Positions 50,801-57,719 of a stretch of 64,000 nucleotides of DNA are shown here, piece after piece. Both the position numbers and the translations under genes were made by a program. The notes beneath the pieces are model-generated. The model was not told the origin of the DNA. It was given only the letters and a program-made list of their open reading frames with translations, and ran no database searches. Within the stretch, counting starts at the first letter, position 1, and every line of letters starts with the position of its first letter. This stretch comes from Glutamicibacter creatinolyticus (lineage in GTDB: Bacteria; Actinomycetota; Actinomycetes; Actinomycetales; Micrococcaceae), in contig NZ_CP034412.1 in the NCBI RefSeq assembly GCF_006094275.1, positions 1,984,001 through 2,048,000 on the forward strand, written 5' to 3'.

Positions 50801-51161
50801 CTGTAACCACGATCCATCCCAAGGCGAGCATCCCCGAAGGGGTCAGCCCAAGCTGATGCCCAAGGTGCCGCATTTCCTGAGCCTGCCACGCCGAAGCCGT
50901 GCCCTCGTAAACAGCCGTCGCATGGCAGATATACGCGGCAACCGACGGCATGAAACTGTCATCCCACTGGGTAGCCTGCGGGGACCCCCACAAATTGCGC
51001 CATAGCTTCCGTTCCTCAGCGCTCCACTTCCGGCCTGCGGGAAGCTTCGGAACTGGGAGCGTGCACCCCTCAGCCGGTAACTCGATAAGGCCAGTAGAGC
51101 GCGTGTTACCACGGTGGCGGCGGCTATTAGGTTTCAAAGGATTAGCCGAAGGTCCAGGCAT
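50793..51161 (-). CDS. terS: Phage terminase small subunit (P27/actinophage type)
   Basis: A 122-residue protein matching the actinophage small-terminase layout. MPGPSANPLKPNSRRHRG is the basic leader, LPAEG...PVPKLPAGRKWSAEERKLWRNLWGSPQATQWD the conserved tryptophan-rich core, and LGLTPSGMLALGWIVV the C-terminal block that in these families reads LGLTP.....RWRIV. TerS recognises the packaging site and recruits the large ATPase/nuclease. No TerL gene is present, so it could only act with a helper phage enzyme. Carrying terS alone is a hallmark of PICI satellites, which use it to redirect packaging to their own DNA. Confidence 0.8.
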   Translation of the reverse strand: MPGPSANPLKPNSRRHRGNTRSTGLIELPAEGCTLPVPKLPAGRKWSAEERKLWRNLWGSPQATQWDDSFMPSVAAYICHATAVYEGTASAWQAQEMRHLGHQLGLTPSGMLALGWIVVTDE

Positions 51162-51460
51162 AATTACCTACTTTCAAACTTGTTTGGTTGAGTCCAACTG
51201 GTTGCCGCACACTAAAACGCTCTCCCCGGCGGTCCCGTCGAAGGAGGCCTCCGAGGGTGCACCGGGTGGGGTGTTTGGCCTTGTCAGCATGGCTTTTGTT
51301 CGTCTTCGTGCGGGTGTTGGTTTGTGTGCTGTTCGCGCCGTGTTTGTTGCGGGTTTGTTGGTGTTCCGCTGGGGTTTGCACTGGTTCCGCTGGTGTTTGG
51401 TGCTTGGTTTGGCGGGGGTTCCGTTGTGGTTCCCCCGCCGTTTGTGTGCGATCTGGGCTG
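51162..51460. other. 299-bp non-coding stretch between the 283-aa gene and terS
   Basis: Strongly T/G-rich on the + strand (A/C-rich on the transcribed strand) with imperfect direct repeats around TTCCGCTGG (51364-51411) and a GC hairpin GGCGGGGG/CCCCCGCC at 51411-51439. An open frame of 79 codons (51142-51381, minus, GTG start) is possible but has no RBS and low-complexity Asn/Thr/Lys content, so I do not call it. Could hold a terminator or processing site upstream of terS. Confidence 0.5.
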
Positions 51461-52312
51461 CTAGATTGCGACCATGCTGTTAGTGGTGTCGTGCTTGTCG
51501 GTGGTTCGCTTGAAGGCGTTCTGTGCGTTCTGTCGTCGTGCGTTCAGTTCGGTTGGGTTGGCGAAGCTGATGGTTGCTCCTTCGTAGTGTCCGGCTGCGA
51601 TGCGTGCGAGGGTGTCGTCCATGTTTAGGGCGAGGTCGTTGGCGATGCGTCGGATGGTGTGGGTGCCGGTGAGCTGCGGGGCGTTGGATGGTACTGGTGC
51701 TAGGTCGTTGAGTCCTGGCTTGATGCGTTCGATGGTTGCTTTTGGCAGTTCAACTATTGGAAGGACAGTGTGTACTGCTGTTGGGGTTCCGTCGGTTGGC
51801 GTGCCTTGTGGGTAGATGGCGGCGTAGGTGCCGAGTAGTGCGAGGGTGTCGCGGGTGGTTTTGTATTCGGTGCCGGTTCCGGCTTCGATGTTTGCGGCCA
51901 TGTCGAGCGGGTGGCCGGCTGGTAGTTTCTTTGCGGCGGTGGTGAGTGCCTTGGTTAGCTTGGCGATCTGTGGTTCCAGTTCGTTGGCTGCGGTGGCTCG
52001 GTAGTGGTGTGCCTTGCTGTCGAGTGCTGACTGGATGTTCTTGGCGAAGGCGTTCTTGAGTACGTCGGCGGCCTGTGCTCGCTGGATGCGGGTTAGGGCG
52101 TTCTCGTAGAACTCTGCCGGGTCGTCGGCTTCGAGGGCTTCGCGGGCGATGTTGGCGGCTTCCTGCTGCACGGTGGGCGCGGTGGTGATGGTGCGCTTGA
52201 GTTCTTCGACGTAGGTTGGCGGGGTGAGTCCTGCGAGGGTGTAGGCATCGTTGATGCGTGCGAACTGGTTGAGCTGGTGGGTTGCTGGACGGTTGTAGTA
52301 GTTGGTGCTCAT
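51461..52312 (-). CDS. Hypothetical helical protein, 283 aa (possible structural or capsid-modifying protein)
   Basis: ATG 52312 has AAGGAG 8 nt upstream; the longer frame (to 52432) adds an Arg/Gln-rich artefact. Mostly alpha-helical with Ala/Thr/Asn-rich composition: repeated helices at 60-140 (EFYENALTRIQRAQAADVLK; ELEPQIAKLTKALTTAAKKL), a Pro/Thr-rich middle (IYPQGTPTDGTP), and a C-terminal segment ending ELNARRQNAQNAFKRTT. No family recognised. It is the largest unassigned gene of the element and lies just upstream of terS, where capsid, scaffold or size-redirecting genes often sit; this is positional inference only. Confidence 0.6.
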   Translation of the reverse strand: MSTNYYNRPATHQLNQFARINDAYTLAGLTPPTYVEELKRTITTAPTVQQEAANIAREALEADDPAEFYENALTRIQRAQAADVLKNAFAKNIQSALDSKAHHYRATAANELEPQIAKLTKALTTAAKKLPAGHPLDMAANIEAGTGTEYKTTRDTLALLGTYAAIYPQGTPTDGTPTAVHTVLPIVELPKATIERIKPGLNDLAPVPSNAPQLTGTHTIRRIANDLALNMDDTLARIAAGHYEGATISFANPTELNARRQNAQNAFKRTTDKHDTTNSMVAI

Positions 52313-52329
52313 GGTGTGTCTCCTTGTTG

Positions 52330-52527
52330 TTAGTTGATGCCGAAGAATCGGTTGAATTCTTCGCTGTTGTTGGTTGGGCTGGTCATGGTCTGTTCGGGTT
52401 GTTCGAGGTTGTCGATTTTGTCTTTGAGCCATGCCGTGCCGGTGGGTGTGGTGTCTTGGCCACGCTGTCGGATCTGGGCGGCGTATTGTTCACCGGCTTC
52501 ACGGAATGCGTCTTCGAGGCTTGTCAT
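52330..52527 (-). CDS. Small acidic protein, 65 aa
   Basis: The start is fixed by the ATGA overlap with the stop of the 41-residue gene and GAAGAAG 6 nt upstream. Acidic helix (SLEDAFREAGEQYAAQIRQ), a linker, then a C-terminal EEFNRFFGIN. Ends 17 nt before the 283-residue gene. Function unknown. Confidence 0.6.
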   Translation of the reverse strand: MTSLEDAFREAGEQYAAQIRQRGQDTTPTGTAWLKDKIDNLEQPEQTMTSPTNNSEEFNRFFGIN

Positions 52528-52649
52528 CGGTTCTTCTTCCATTCGTTTCGGGAGAGCCATTCGGCTTGCTTGAGGTCTTCGAGCCGTTGTTTTTCGGCTT
52601 TGTTCTTGAGTCGTTTCTGGTGGCCGATGTCGTGCTTTTGTTTGCTCAT
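52524..52649 (-). CDS. Basic microprotein, 41 aa
   Basis: Starts at ATG 52649 with AAGGAA 5 nt upstream; that RBS overlaps the stop of the preceding gene. Lys/Arg/Gln-rich single helix (KRLKNKAEKQRLEDLKQAEWL), ending KKNR. Overlaps the next gene by 4 nt (ATGA). Probably nucleic-acid binding or a protein-protein adaptor; unknown. Confidence 0.55.
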   Translation of the reverse strand: MSKQKHDIGHQKRLKNKAEKQRLEDLKQAEWLSRNEWKKNR

Positions 52650-52657
52650 GTTGTTCC

Positions 52658-52966
52658 TTAGTCTGCTGGGGTTGCCGGTAGCGGTTGCTCTGGTGTGCCG
52701 TCCGCTGCTGTGAGAGTTTGGCTAGTGTGGATGGGCGCGATTCCCCTGCCTGCCTGTTGTCGCGATGGCGGGGCTGTGGTGGCTTCTGGTAGGCGCTCTG
52801 CCAGGTCTACTAGCTTGTCTGCGAGGTTGATAGCTTCGGTGGCGGTGAGGTGTCCTGCAATGCCTGATGCTCCAACGATGCGGATTCCTCGGATGCGTTG
52901 TTTGTCTTTGGTGATCCAGTCTTGGATGCGGACGGCTCCGATGTAGGGGCGCTGGTCGTAGGTCAT
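52658..52966 (-). CDS. Hypothetical protein, 102 aa
   Basis: AAAGGAG lies 8 nt before ATG. Residues 1-60 look folded (IGAVRIQDWITKDKQRIRGIRIVG, then HLTATEAINLADKLVDLAERL, a helix pattern seen in small actinophage proteins), followed by a Pro/Thr-rich disordered tail. It starts 1 nt before the end of the upstream 57-residue gene's stop, consistent with one operon. Confidence 0.6.
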   Translation of the reverse strand: MTYDQRPYIGAVRIQDWITKDKQRIRGIRIVGASGIAGHLTATEAINLADKLVDLAERLPEATTAPPSRQQAGRGIAPIHTSQTLTAADGTPEQPLPATPAD

Positions 52967-53140
52967 TTATTTGTCTCCTTTGCAGTGGTGTTCTTGCATT
53001 CGTCGTTCCGCGGATTCGGCGCGGTGTTTCCAGTAGTTGGCGTTGTGTTCCCAGTGTTTGGCGCGTTCCCATAGGACGGCGGCTTGGGCATGTTCTGTGT
53101 AGGTTTGGATTTGTCGGTCTGAGTAGTAGTAGCCGGGCAT
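52967..53140 (-). CDS. Small helical protein, 57 aa
   Basis: ATG 53140 is chosen for the GGAGG 9 nt upstream and because the longer frame overlaps another gene. MPGYYYSDRQIQTYTEHAQ start, then a Trp/His/Arg-rich helix (LWERAKHWEHNANYWKHR) and a CKGDK end; probably a coiled coil. Unknown function. Confidence 0.55.
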   Translation of the reverse strand: MPGYYYSDRQIQTYTEHAQAAVLWERAKHWEHNANYWKHRAESAERRMQEHHCKGDK

Positions 53141-53144
53141 TGTT

Positions 53145-53285
53145 CTAGCCCTCCTGTTCGAGGTGATCGGAGAGTTCCCATAGTTGAGTGCGGATCTGGT
53201 CACTCGGGGTTCCATTGGATACGTGTGCTGCTGCCGTGCGAAGCAGGAGGATCACAGCAGTTCGGTCGTAAGGATCTAGAGCCAT
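53145..53285 (-). CDS. Microprotein, 46 aa
   Basis: ATG 53285 overlaps the stop of the 187-residue gene by 10 nt, with GAAGG 8 nt upstream; TAG at 53145-53147 lies within the RBS region of the next gene. Two short helices (YDRTAVILLRTAAAHVS and SDQIRTQLWELSDHLEQEG), resembling small dimeric phage proteins. Not otherwise recognisable. Confidence 0.5.
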   Translation of the reverse strand: MALDPYDRTAVILLLRTAAAHVSNGTPSDQIRTQLWELSDHLEQEG

Positions 53286-53839
53286 GAGAACAGCCTTCTA
53301 GGTATCGAGTGGGCATCCCCCGAATCATGGGGGTTGTCATTTTCCTTGGATGATTGGCTGTCACATTGAAAGGGATCAGTGAGGTCATGCCCTTCGGCAA
53401 GGCGTTCATGCAGGTCTGGAACAACAGAAATTGCGATGTTGCACCAGTCTTTATAAGCGCCCTCCAAGTCGCGTTTCTGCGTCTCGGTGGTGACGAATGC
53501 CTCCATAGCAAGGAACCTTTTGCCGGCGACCTCCTTCACTCCTTCCACTTCGGTTTTGAACCGAGGAGCGAACATTCCTCCTTTGACAAGAAATAGCTGT
53601 TCGGGTCGATGCGCCATGACGGCCGCTGCAACTACTTGTTGCAGCCCTGAACTATCTAAGGCTGCATGCACTTCGTGATGAACTTCGCGATGCTCTGGAA
53701 CTGAGCATTTGCAGTTTGGCCTGTAGTCCGGTCCGGGGATCTGCGCGAACTGAAAAGGACTTTTGACGATCTTCCTTGAGTGGCCATCGTGGAGCACCAA
53801 TAGTCTGTATGACGTGACAGGCTTGAATTCGATAGTCAC
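53276..53839 (-). CDS. Hypothetical protein, 187 aa, CxC motif
   Basis: GTG 53839 overlaps the preceding stop by 4 nt (GTGA). Domain-like region 1-150: SYRLLVLHDGHSRK, a PNCKCSVPEHREVH stretch with a Cys-x-Cys motif, VMAHRPEQLFLVKGGMFAPRF, and helix QKRDLEGAYKDWCNIAISVV; the tail is acidic and polar. Possibly the same loose family as the 206-residue protein of this element. Not assigned. Confidence 0.6.
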   Translation of the reverse strand: MTIEFKPVTSYRLLVLHDGHSRKIVKSPFQFAQIPGPDYRPNCKCSVPEHREVHHEVHAALDSSGLQQVVAAAVMAHRPEQLFLVKGGMFAPRFKTEVEGVKEVAGKRFLAMEAFVTTETQKRDLEGAYKDWCNIAISVVPDLHERLAEGHDLTDPFQCDSQSSKENDNPHDSGDAHSIPRRLFSWL

Positions 53840-54075
53840 TGGACACCTTCCCGTTCTTGTTGGTCCGCGTAGTCGTGAAGCTTGTCATCTATGGCGCGAT
53901 CTTCCTCTGTGGAGAGGTTTTCGAGGGGATCTTGTTGGTCAGGGGCACTTAGGGCAGATAGTCCCAGTGATTCCCTAGAATCAATTCCCGCGAGAATCGA
54001 TGGGAAGAAGTGCCCCAAGTGACCCTGTTCTGCCCTTTTATTAGCCTTTGCCCTAGTCAAGTAGAGAATCGTCAT
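53836..54075 (-). CDS. Hypothetical protein, 79 aa
   Basis: The basic N-terminus (YLTRAKANKRAEQG) leads into an acidic C-terminal helix (LSTEEDRAIDDKLHDYADQQ). It overlaps the helicase-primase stop by 23 nt from ATG 54075; a TTG five codons later at that stop is an alternative start. Cotranscribed and probably coupled. Unknown role. Confidence 0.55.
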   Translation of the reverse strand: MTILYLTRAKANKRAEQGHLGHFFPSILAGIDSRESLGLSALSAPDQQDPLENLSTEEDRAIDDKLHDYADQQEREGVQ

Positions 54076-55444
54076 TTTTCAGTCCTGCCCCCTTCCAGAC
54101 CCTGATTCCATTGCTTTTCGCCTCACTGATGCCTGGGAGTGCTGCGATGCGTGGAGAAAATGCCCTGGCGGTTAGCTGTTCTGCCCCGTTGTCTTTCGCC
54201 CATGCCAGGTAGGCATGATGTAGCTCTGAACGGGTCACCCTGGCGTTTGGGTGCATCACGCATTCATCGGTGAGGAACTGCTTTACCGTGTCGTTTTCGG
54301 CCCGGTAGTCGGTGGTGGCTGCCATGACTTTTGCCGGGGCGTTGAGTCCTTCCTGCTGGTATTCCCATAGGCCAGCTACTGCCCAGCTAAGAATGCCGTC
54401 TGCTGCCATGAGCAGATCTTCCGGCAGTGACTTGTCTTCGCGGCCTTCAAAGGACACTTCGAACGGCACTACCCGGATTCGTGCCCAAACTGCGGTGGCG
54501 GTGGGGTCCACCTTTGGCAGGTCGTTGGTGAGCATGAAAAATGAGTGCGACGGGTCGAACTGGATGCGGTCTTGTCCCATGTGCTTAGCGGTGATCCGGT
54601 CCCCGCCGGTAAGTTGTTTCATGGTCGATTCGGCTAGTTCGGCGCCCTTTTCTAGCTCGCTCATCACCGCCCAGCGTGCCCCGCGTAGATCCATCTGTGC
54701 CGATAGTTCTGATGCGGATTTGTGGCCGTGTCTGCCGGTCACCAGCATGTCGTTGCTGGCGGTGATCCCGTAGTCTCCCAGTGCGTGGGATACAGCGTCG
54801 GCCAGCACGCTTTTGCCGTTGCGCCCGGTGCCGGTGGCAACGACTAGTACGTGATCGCGTACCCTGCCGATGAGTGCTGAGCCGATATAGCGTTGCAGGA
54901 AGTAACGCACCTCGGGATCAGGCAGGGAGGATTCAAGGAACGCTAACCACCTCTCGCTGACCTCGTTGGAGTTGAACCCGGCGCGGGTGATCTTTGTCAG
55001 GTTGTCCGCTGGGTCGTGGGGTCGTAGTTCCATGCTGTGCAGGTCCAGGGTGCCGTTAGCGACGTTGAGCAGGTAGGGGTCTGCGTCCATGTCCTCGGCG
55101 TTAGCGGTGAGCCACTTGGATGCAAGATCCAGGACCCCGTTAGAACCGCTGGCGGTCATGCAGGATCGAACGTCAGCGGCTAGATCCTTGTCCGACATGG
55201 CTTCACCCCAGCACAGGGCCAGTAGCTCTTGTAAGAGCCGGTGGGCGTGCTTGGCGTGCTTGTCCTCGGCCCAGCGGGTGCCGTCGTAGTGGTGCCACCC
55301 CATGCCGGTGATGTGCTTGCATTCCCCGGCGTAGCGTTGGGCGAATCGTGCGGCGATGCGCTGGTGAGAGCGCAGCCCCTTGTCCTGCCATTCGATTGCC
55401 GGGGCGTCATAAGCGTCGGCCTTGAAGTAGTCAGGGGTACTCAT
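54053..55444 (-). CDS. Phage/plasmid helicase-primase, SF3 (D5/P4 C-terminal type)
   Basis: A 463-residue replication protein. The N-terminal 170 residues contain the D5-N-like region (GWHHYDGTRWAEDKHAK; YLLNVANGTLDLHSMELRPHDP, the NGxLD motif). The SF3 helicase core has Walker A ATGTGRNGKSVLADAV (near 207), Walker B-like WAVMSELEKG (near 260) and motif C SFFMLTNDLPKVD (near 305), with the arginine finger probably in VWARIRVVPF. There is no N-terminal prim-pol domain at this length, so it is a helicase that may rely on another primase. It would drive autonomous replication after excision, as the Rep/Pri of PICIs and P4 alpha do. Confidence 0.88.
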   Translation of the reverse strand: MSTPDYFKADAYDAPAIEWQDKGLRSHQRIAARFAQRYAGECKHITGMGWHHYDGTRWAEDKHAKHAHRLLQELLALCWGEAMSDKDLAADVRSCMTASGSNGVLDLASKWLTANAEDMDADPYLLNVANGTLDLHSMELRPHDPADNLTKITRAGFNSNEVSERWLAFLESSLPDPEVRYFLQRYIGSALIGRVRDHVLVVATGTGRNGKSVLADAVSHALGDYGITASNDMLVTGRHGHKSASELSAQMDLRGARWAVMSELEKGAELAESTMKQLTGGDRITAKHMGQDRIQFDPSHSFFMLTNDLPKVDPTATAVWARIRVVPFEVSFEGREDKSLPEDLLMAADGILSWAVAGLWEYQQEGLNAPAKVMAATTDYRAENDTVKQFLTDECVMHPNARVTRSELHHAYLAWAKDNGAEQLTARAFSPRIAALPGISEAKSNGIRVWKGAGLKNDDSLLD

Positions 55445-55722
55445 GCGCGGGCACCCCCTCGGCGCTGCGTCTCGCGGGCGGCGACAACACTAATAGCGTC
55501 ATGCGCTGACTTCGCGGCTTGACGGTGCCAGGATTCCCCGGCCTCCATCGTGTAGAACAGTCGGGCGGCGTGCTCTGCGTGGGACTCTGCGGCCGCGTCT
55601 GCGGCGTTCCAGCCCTGCTTGTGCCCATCCTCTAGGCCGTGGCGGTATCCCTGCTTGTATCCGGCGTTCAGGCCCTGTCGGAACACTTCGCTGTCTCGGG
55701 CTTCCCAGTAGTTGCTAGTCAT
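55441..55722 (-). CDS. Hypothetical protein with Gly/Gln-rich repeat, 93 aa
   Basis: ATG 55722 overlaps the upstream stop (ATGACTAG, 8 nt) and the gene itself overlaps the helicase start by ATGA, fixing both ends. The N-terminal part has FRQGLNAGYKQGYRHGLEDGHKQG, an imperfect G-x3-G-x3 repeat typical of phage membrane- or DNA-associated small proteins, then an Ala-rich helix. Unknown function. Confidence 0.6.
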   Translation of the reverse strand: MTSNYWEARDSEVFRQGLNAGYKQGYRHGLEDGHKQGWNAADAAAESHAEHAARLFYTMEAGESWHRQAAKSAHDAISVVAARETQRRGGARA

Positions 55723-55999
55723 CCAGACCACCACTTACAGGGATCAGCTGGCACAGCACTACCGATGCATCGAGTCCTTCCATGTGCGCCCGGGAGATTG
55801 CCCGGTTCGCCGCTGGCAGATTAAGGAACACGCGGCGGCGGTAGCGTGCTGGGGTGTGATCACCCTTGATTTGCACGACGGCCACATAGACGCCAGCCAC
55901 CAATCCATCGTGGGAAGGTGCTAGAATAGGGGTATCACAAGAACGTTTTTCTAGATTCCCCTGGTTGCCCGCCGGGGGATTCTTTTTTGCCTCAATCAC
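55715..55999 (-). CDS. Hypothetical protein, 94 aa
   Basis: GTG 55999 is chosen because it overlaps the previous stop by 4 nt (GTGA), continuing the coupling pattern; the ORF extends further upstream without support. Poorly ordered first 30 residues, then a compact VYVAVVQIKGDHTPARYRRRVFLNLPAANRAISRAHMEG domain and VVLCQLIPV end, a pattern seen in actinophage early proteins. Unknown function. Confidence 0.6.
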   Translation of the reverse strand: MIEAKKNPPAGNQGNLEKRSCDTPILAPSHDGLVAGVYVAVVQIKGDHTPARYRRRVFLNLPAANRAISRAHMEGLDASVVLCQLIPVSGGLDD

Positions 56000-56163
56000 G
56001 CAGCAGCACCCCCGGATTCTTCCAAGTATGCAACTTCGATCTGGAACATGGTGCGGATTGCAGCCAAACGATATTCTAGAATTTCGTCCGGGGTAGCATC
56101 GGTCAAGCCGTCGCAAAGTTGCTGGCGGGCTTGTTGCCACTTCGGGTTATCACGGTAGCTCAC
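55996..56163 (-). CDS. Microprotein, 55 aa
   Basis: GTG 56163 and TGA 55996-55998, with a GTGA overlap at both ends linking it to its neighbours. SYRDNPKWQQARQQLCDGLTD, then EILEYRLAAIRTMFQIEVAYLE, two helices with acidic surface. Strong coupling supports it as a real gene. Unknown function. Confidence 0.6.
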   Translation of the reverse strand: MSYRDNPKWQQARQQLCDGLTDATPDEILEYRLAAIRTMFQIEVAYLEESGGAAA

Positions 56164-56435
56164 GCGGCATCACGCAGCTTTCCTGCGTCCTTGTTGCGGC
56201 GAGCTTTGGCGCTGGCCAATGCTAAGCGCTTGAAGTGGGCTTTGCGCAGATGTTCGGCGCGCTTGGCGCGTTCTGCCGGGAGTAGCTTGCCCTCGGGGTC
56301 GGCTTCTTGCTCGAACTTTGCCATGAGCGCGGCGCGGGCTTTCGCCGTTCGGGCGCTTCTATCGGTAGTGTTGGCCCATGATTCATGGGCGGCGATTTGA
56401 GCGGCTATACGTCGCTCAGTTGGCGTAGATGCCAT
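56160..56435 (-). CDS. Actinobacterial mobile-element small protein, 91 aa
   Basis: First gene of the leftward operon. The sequence layout (TERRIAAQIAAHESWANT.DRSARTAKARAA, then FEQEADPEGKLLPAERAKRAEHLRKAHFKRLALASAKARR) is a familiar one in actinobacterial plasmids, integrative elements and phages; function unknown, highly basic and helical. GGAG lies about 8 nt before ATG. A 5' leader of about 200 nt carries a nested hairpin (56461-56506). Confidence 0.7.
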   Translation of the reverse strand: MASTPTERRIAAQIAAHESWANTTDRSARTAKARAALMAKFEQEADPEGKLLPAERAKRAEHLRKAHFKRLALASAKARRNKDAGKLRDAA

Positions 56436-56460
56436 TTGGATACTCCGCTTAAAACACGAA

Positions 56461-56506
56461 TGCCGTGCTAACTAAAGCCATATCTGATGGCTATAGCTGC
56501 TCGGCA
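56461..56506 (-). promoter_or_regulatory. Nested hairpin in the operon leader
   Basis: TGCCG (56461-56465) pairs with CGGCA (56502-56506), and AGCCAT (56476-56481) with ATGGCT (56487-56492) inside it. In the minus-strand mRNA it sits about 25-70 nt upstream of the first start codon and could control translation or be the target of an antirepressor. The rest of the 266-bp gap carries only the promoter. Confidence 0.35.
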
Positions 56507-56652
56507 CTCCGTCGCGGAATTGGCCGTTAGTCCTTGTCTGCACCCTTTAGCGTCTGCATCGCGCTTTCGCCTATCTGGACTCTGGGAATCGCTCCCGTAT
56601 GGTCCAGCGTGTACCCCTTGGGACTAGCTGCTGGTCATTCTCTAATGAGTCT

Positions 56653-56682
56653 ATTTAAACATACGCTGTGCGGTTCGGTCAA
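56653..56682 (-). promoter_or_regulatory. Promoter of the leftward replication/packaging operon
   Basis: On the minus strand TTGACC (56682-56677) is followed after 17 bp by TTTAAAT (56659-56653). It lies 20 bp behind the integrase stop and about 220 bp before the first operon gene. Confidence 0.45.
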
Positions 56683-56701
56683 ATGAGTGTACAGATCCAG
56701 A

Positions 56702-57607
56702 TCACAGATCCCCCAGATTCAGATTTCGGGCTTCGGCGGCGGCGCGGTCTGCCGCTCTTGCTTTCGTGTACCGTTGCAGCATGTCAGGCCGCGTCCACCC
56801 CGCGACTGCCATTAGCCCACCCTCTGAGCCTCCTGCGGCTAGCCATCGATGGGCTGCGGTATGACGTAACAGATGTGGGTGAAAGCGGTCGATTCCCGCG
56901 ATTGCGGCACGCTTTTCCAGCGCTTTATGTAGAGCATCGTAGGTAAAGCCCCGTTGACGGGTCCCGAGCCACAAGTCGGGGCGGTCAGCGAGCACATGTT
57001 GTGCGCGGGCACGTCGGTATCGGTCTAACGCCCTGGCCGTTTGCGCTCCGAACGGAACGGTTCGCCCTTTGCCGCCTTTTCCTCGGCGCACGATTGCGGT
57101 GCCATGCGTAAGATCCAGGTCGGCTAGCTGCATTCCAGTGCATTCACCGGCGCGTATCCCGGTTTCTACCATGAGCCGGAAAATTGCTTCATCCCGGCGG
57201 GCCATAAAGTCGTTGCCCTGGCACGCTTTCAGAAACTGCTTGATTTCGTCTTGCGTTAGTGGCTCGATCACTTTGGTGTCTAGTTTGGCCGGTTTGACGT
57301 TGGCTAGTTCGTCCTGTGGAATTTCCTGCTCGGCGGCGAGCCATTCGCTCATGCGGCGTACGGCGAGTTGGCGGGACCGGACGGTTGCGGCTTGTCGGCC
57401 AGCGTCTAAGAGGTCGCCTGAAAAGGCGTGGTAGTTGTCTTTGGTGAGGCGTAGAGGCTTGTTGTTGGCGGTGGCCCAGGCGATGAAGGCTCTCACACCG
57501 TCTGAATAGTTTTTCAGGGTGGCAGCGCTCTTTCGCTCGGCCCGGAGTTCAAGCATCCAGGATTCGAGCATTAAAGAAAGATCAGGGTATGACGTTGTAT
57601 CCGACAT
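56702..57607 (-). CDS. int: Tyrosine site-specific integrase
   Basis: A 301-residue XerD-like recombinase. The N-terminal SAM-like core-binding domain (10-100) is followed by the catalytic domain: Arg in ETGIRAGE (near 152), Lys in GKGGKGRTVPFG (near 177), HLLRH (near 247-251), the GW pair of the second His site (AVAGW) and nucleophile Tyr in MLQRYTKAR (near 281). All catalytic residues are present, so it is probably active. ATG 57607 is 6 nt after TAAGAT, suggesting a leaderless mRNA, and lies inside a perfect 14-bp inverted repeat. It is 113 bp from the right att repeat, the usual int-att arrangement. Confidence 0.93.
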   Translation of the reverse strand: MSDTTSYPDLSLMLESWMLELRAERKSAATLKNYSDGVRAFIAWATANNKPLRLTKDNYHAFSGDLLDAGRQAATVRSRQLAVRRMSEWLAAEQEIPQDELANVKPAKLDTKVIEPLTQDEIKQFLKACQGNDFMARRDEAIFRLMVETGIRAGECTGMQLADLDLTHGTAIVRRGKGGKGRTVPFGAQTARALDRYRRARAQHVLADRPDLWLGTRQRGFTYDALHKALEKRAAIAGIDRFHPHLLRHTAAHRWLAAGGSEGGLMAVAGWTRPDMLQRYTKARAADRAAAEARNLNLGDL

Positions 57608-57618
57608 ACCCTGATCTT
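57578..57618. promoter_or_regulatory. Perfect 14-bp inverted repeat over the integrase start codon
   Basis: AAGATCAGGGTATG (57578-57591) and CATACCCTGATCTT (57605-57618), 13 bp apart. The right arm contains the -10 (TAAGAT, minus strand) and the ATG of int; the left arm lies inside the coding region. It could be a repressor operator or, in RNA, a hairpin hiding the start. Confidence 0.65.
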
Positions 57619-57673
57619 ATCAATATCTGGACTAGAAGCGCTATGCGGTGGTACGCTCTAATTTGTAAGGCTC

Positions 57674-57699
57674 AAAAAGCGCTTGAACTCGCGGCTTTT
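57674..57699 (-). terminator. Element-borne terminator just inside the sigA junction
   Basis: On the minus strand AAAAGC(C)GC / GCGCTTTTT with an 8-nt loop and one bulge, ending in a T5 tract, 20 bp after the right att repeat. It would stop sigA transcripts before they enter int. Confidence 0.55.
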
Positions 57700-57719
57700 G
57701 ACCCTTTGTTACTAGTTGG

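Noticed and set aside
51142-51381. 79-codon minus-strand frame overlapping the terS start
   Set aside because: No Shine-Dalgarno, low-complexity Asn/Thr/Lys composition, and it runs over repeats and across the terS RBS; it could still be a degraded gene, but the evidence is too weak.
53200-53511. 103-codon minus-strand frame in the element
   Set aside because: It overlaps the 187-aa gene and the 46-aa gene, which have coupled starts and RBSs; this third frame has neither.
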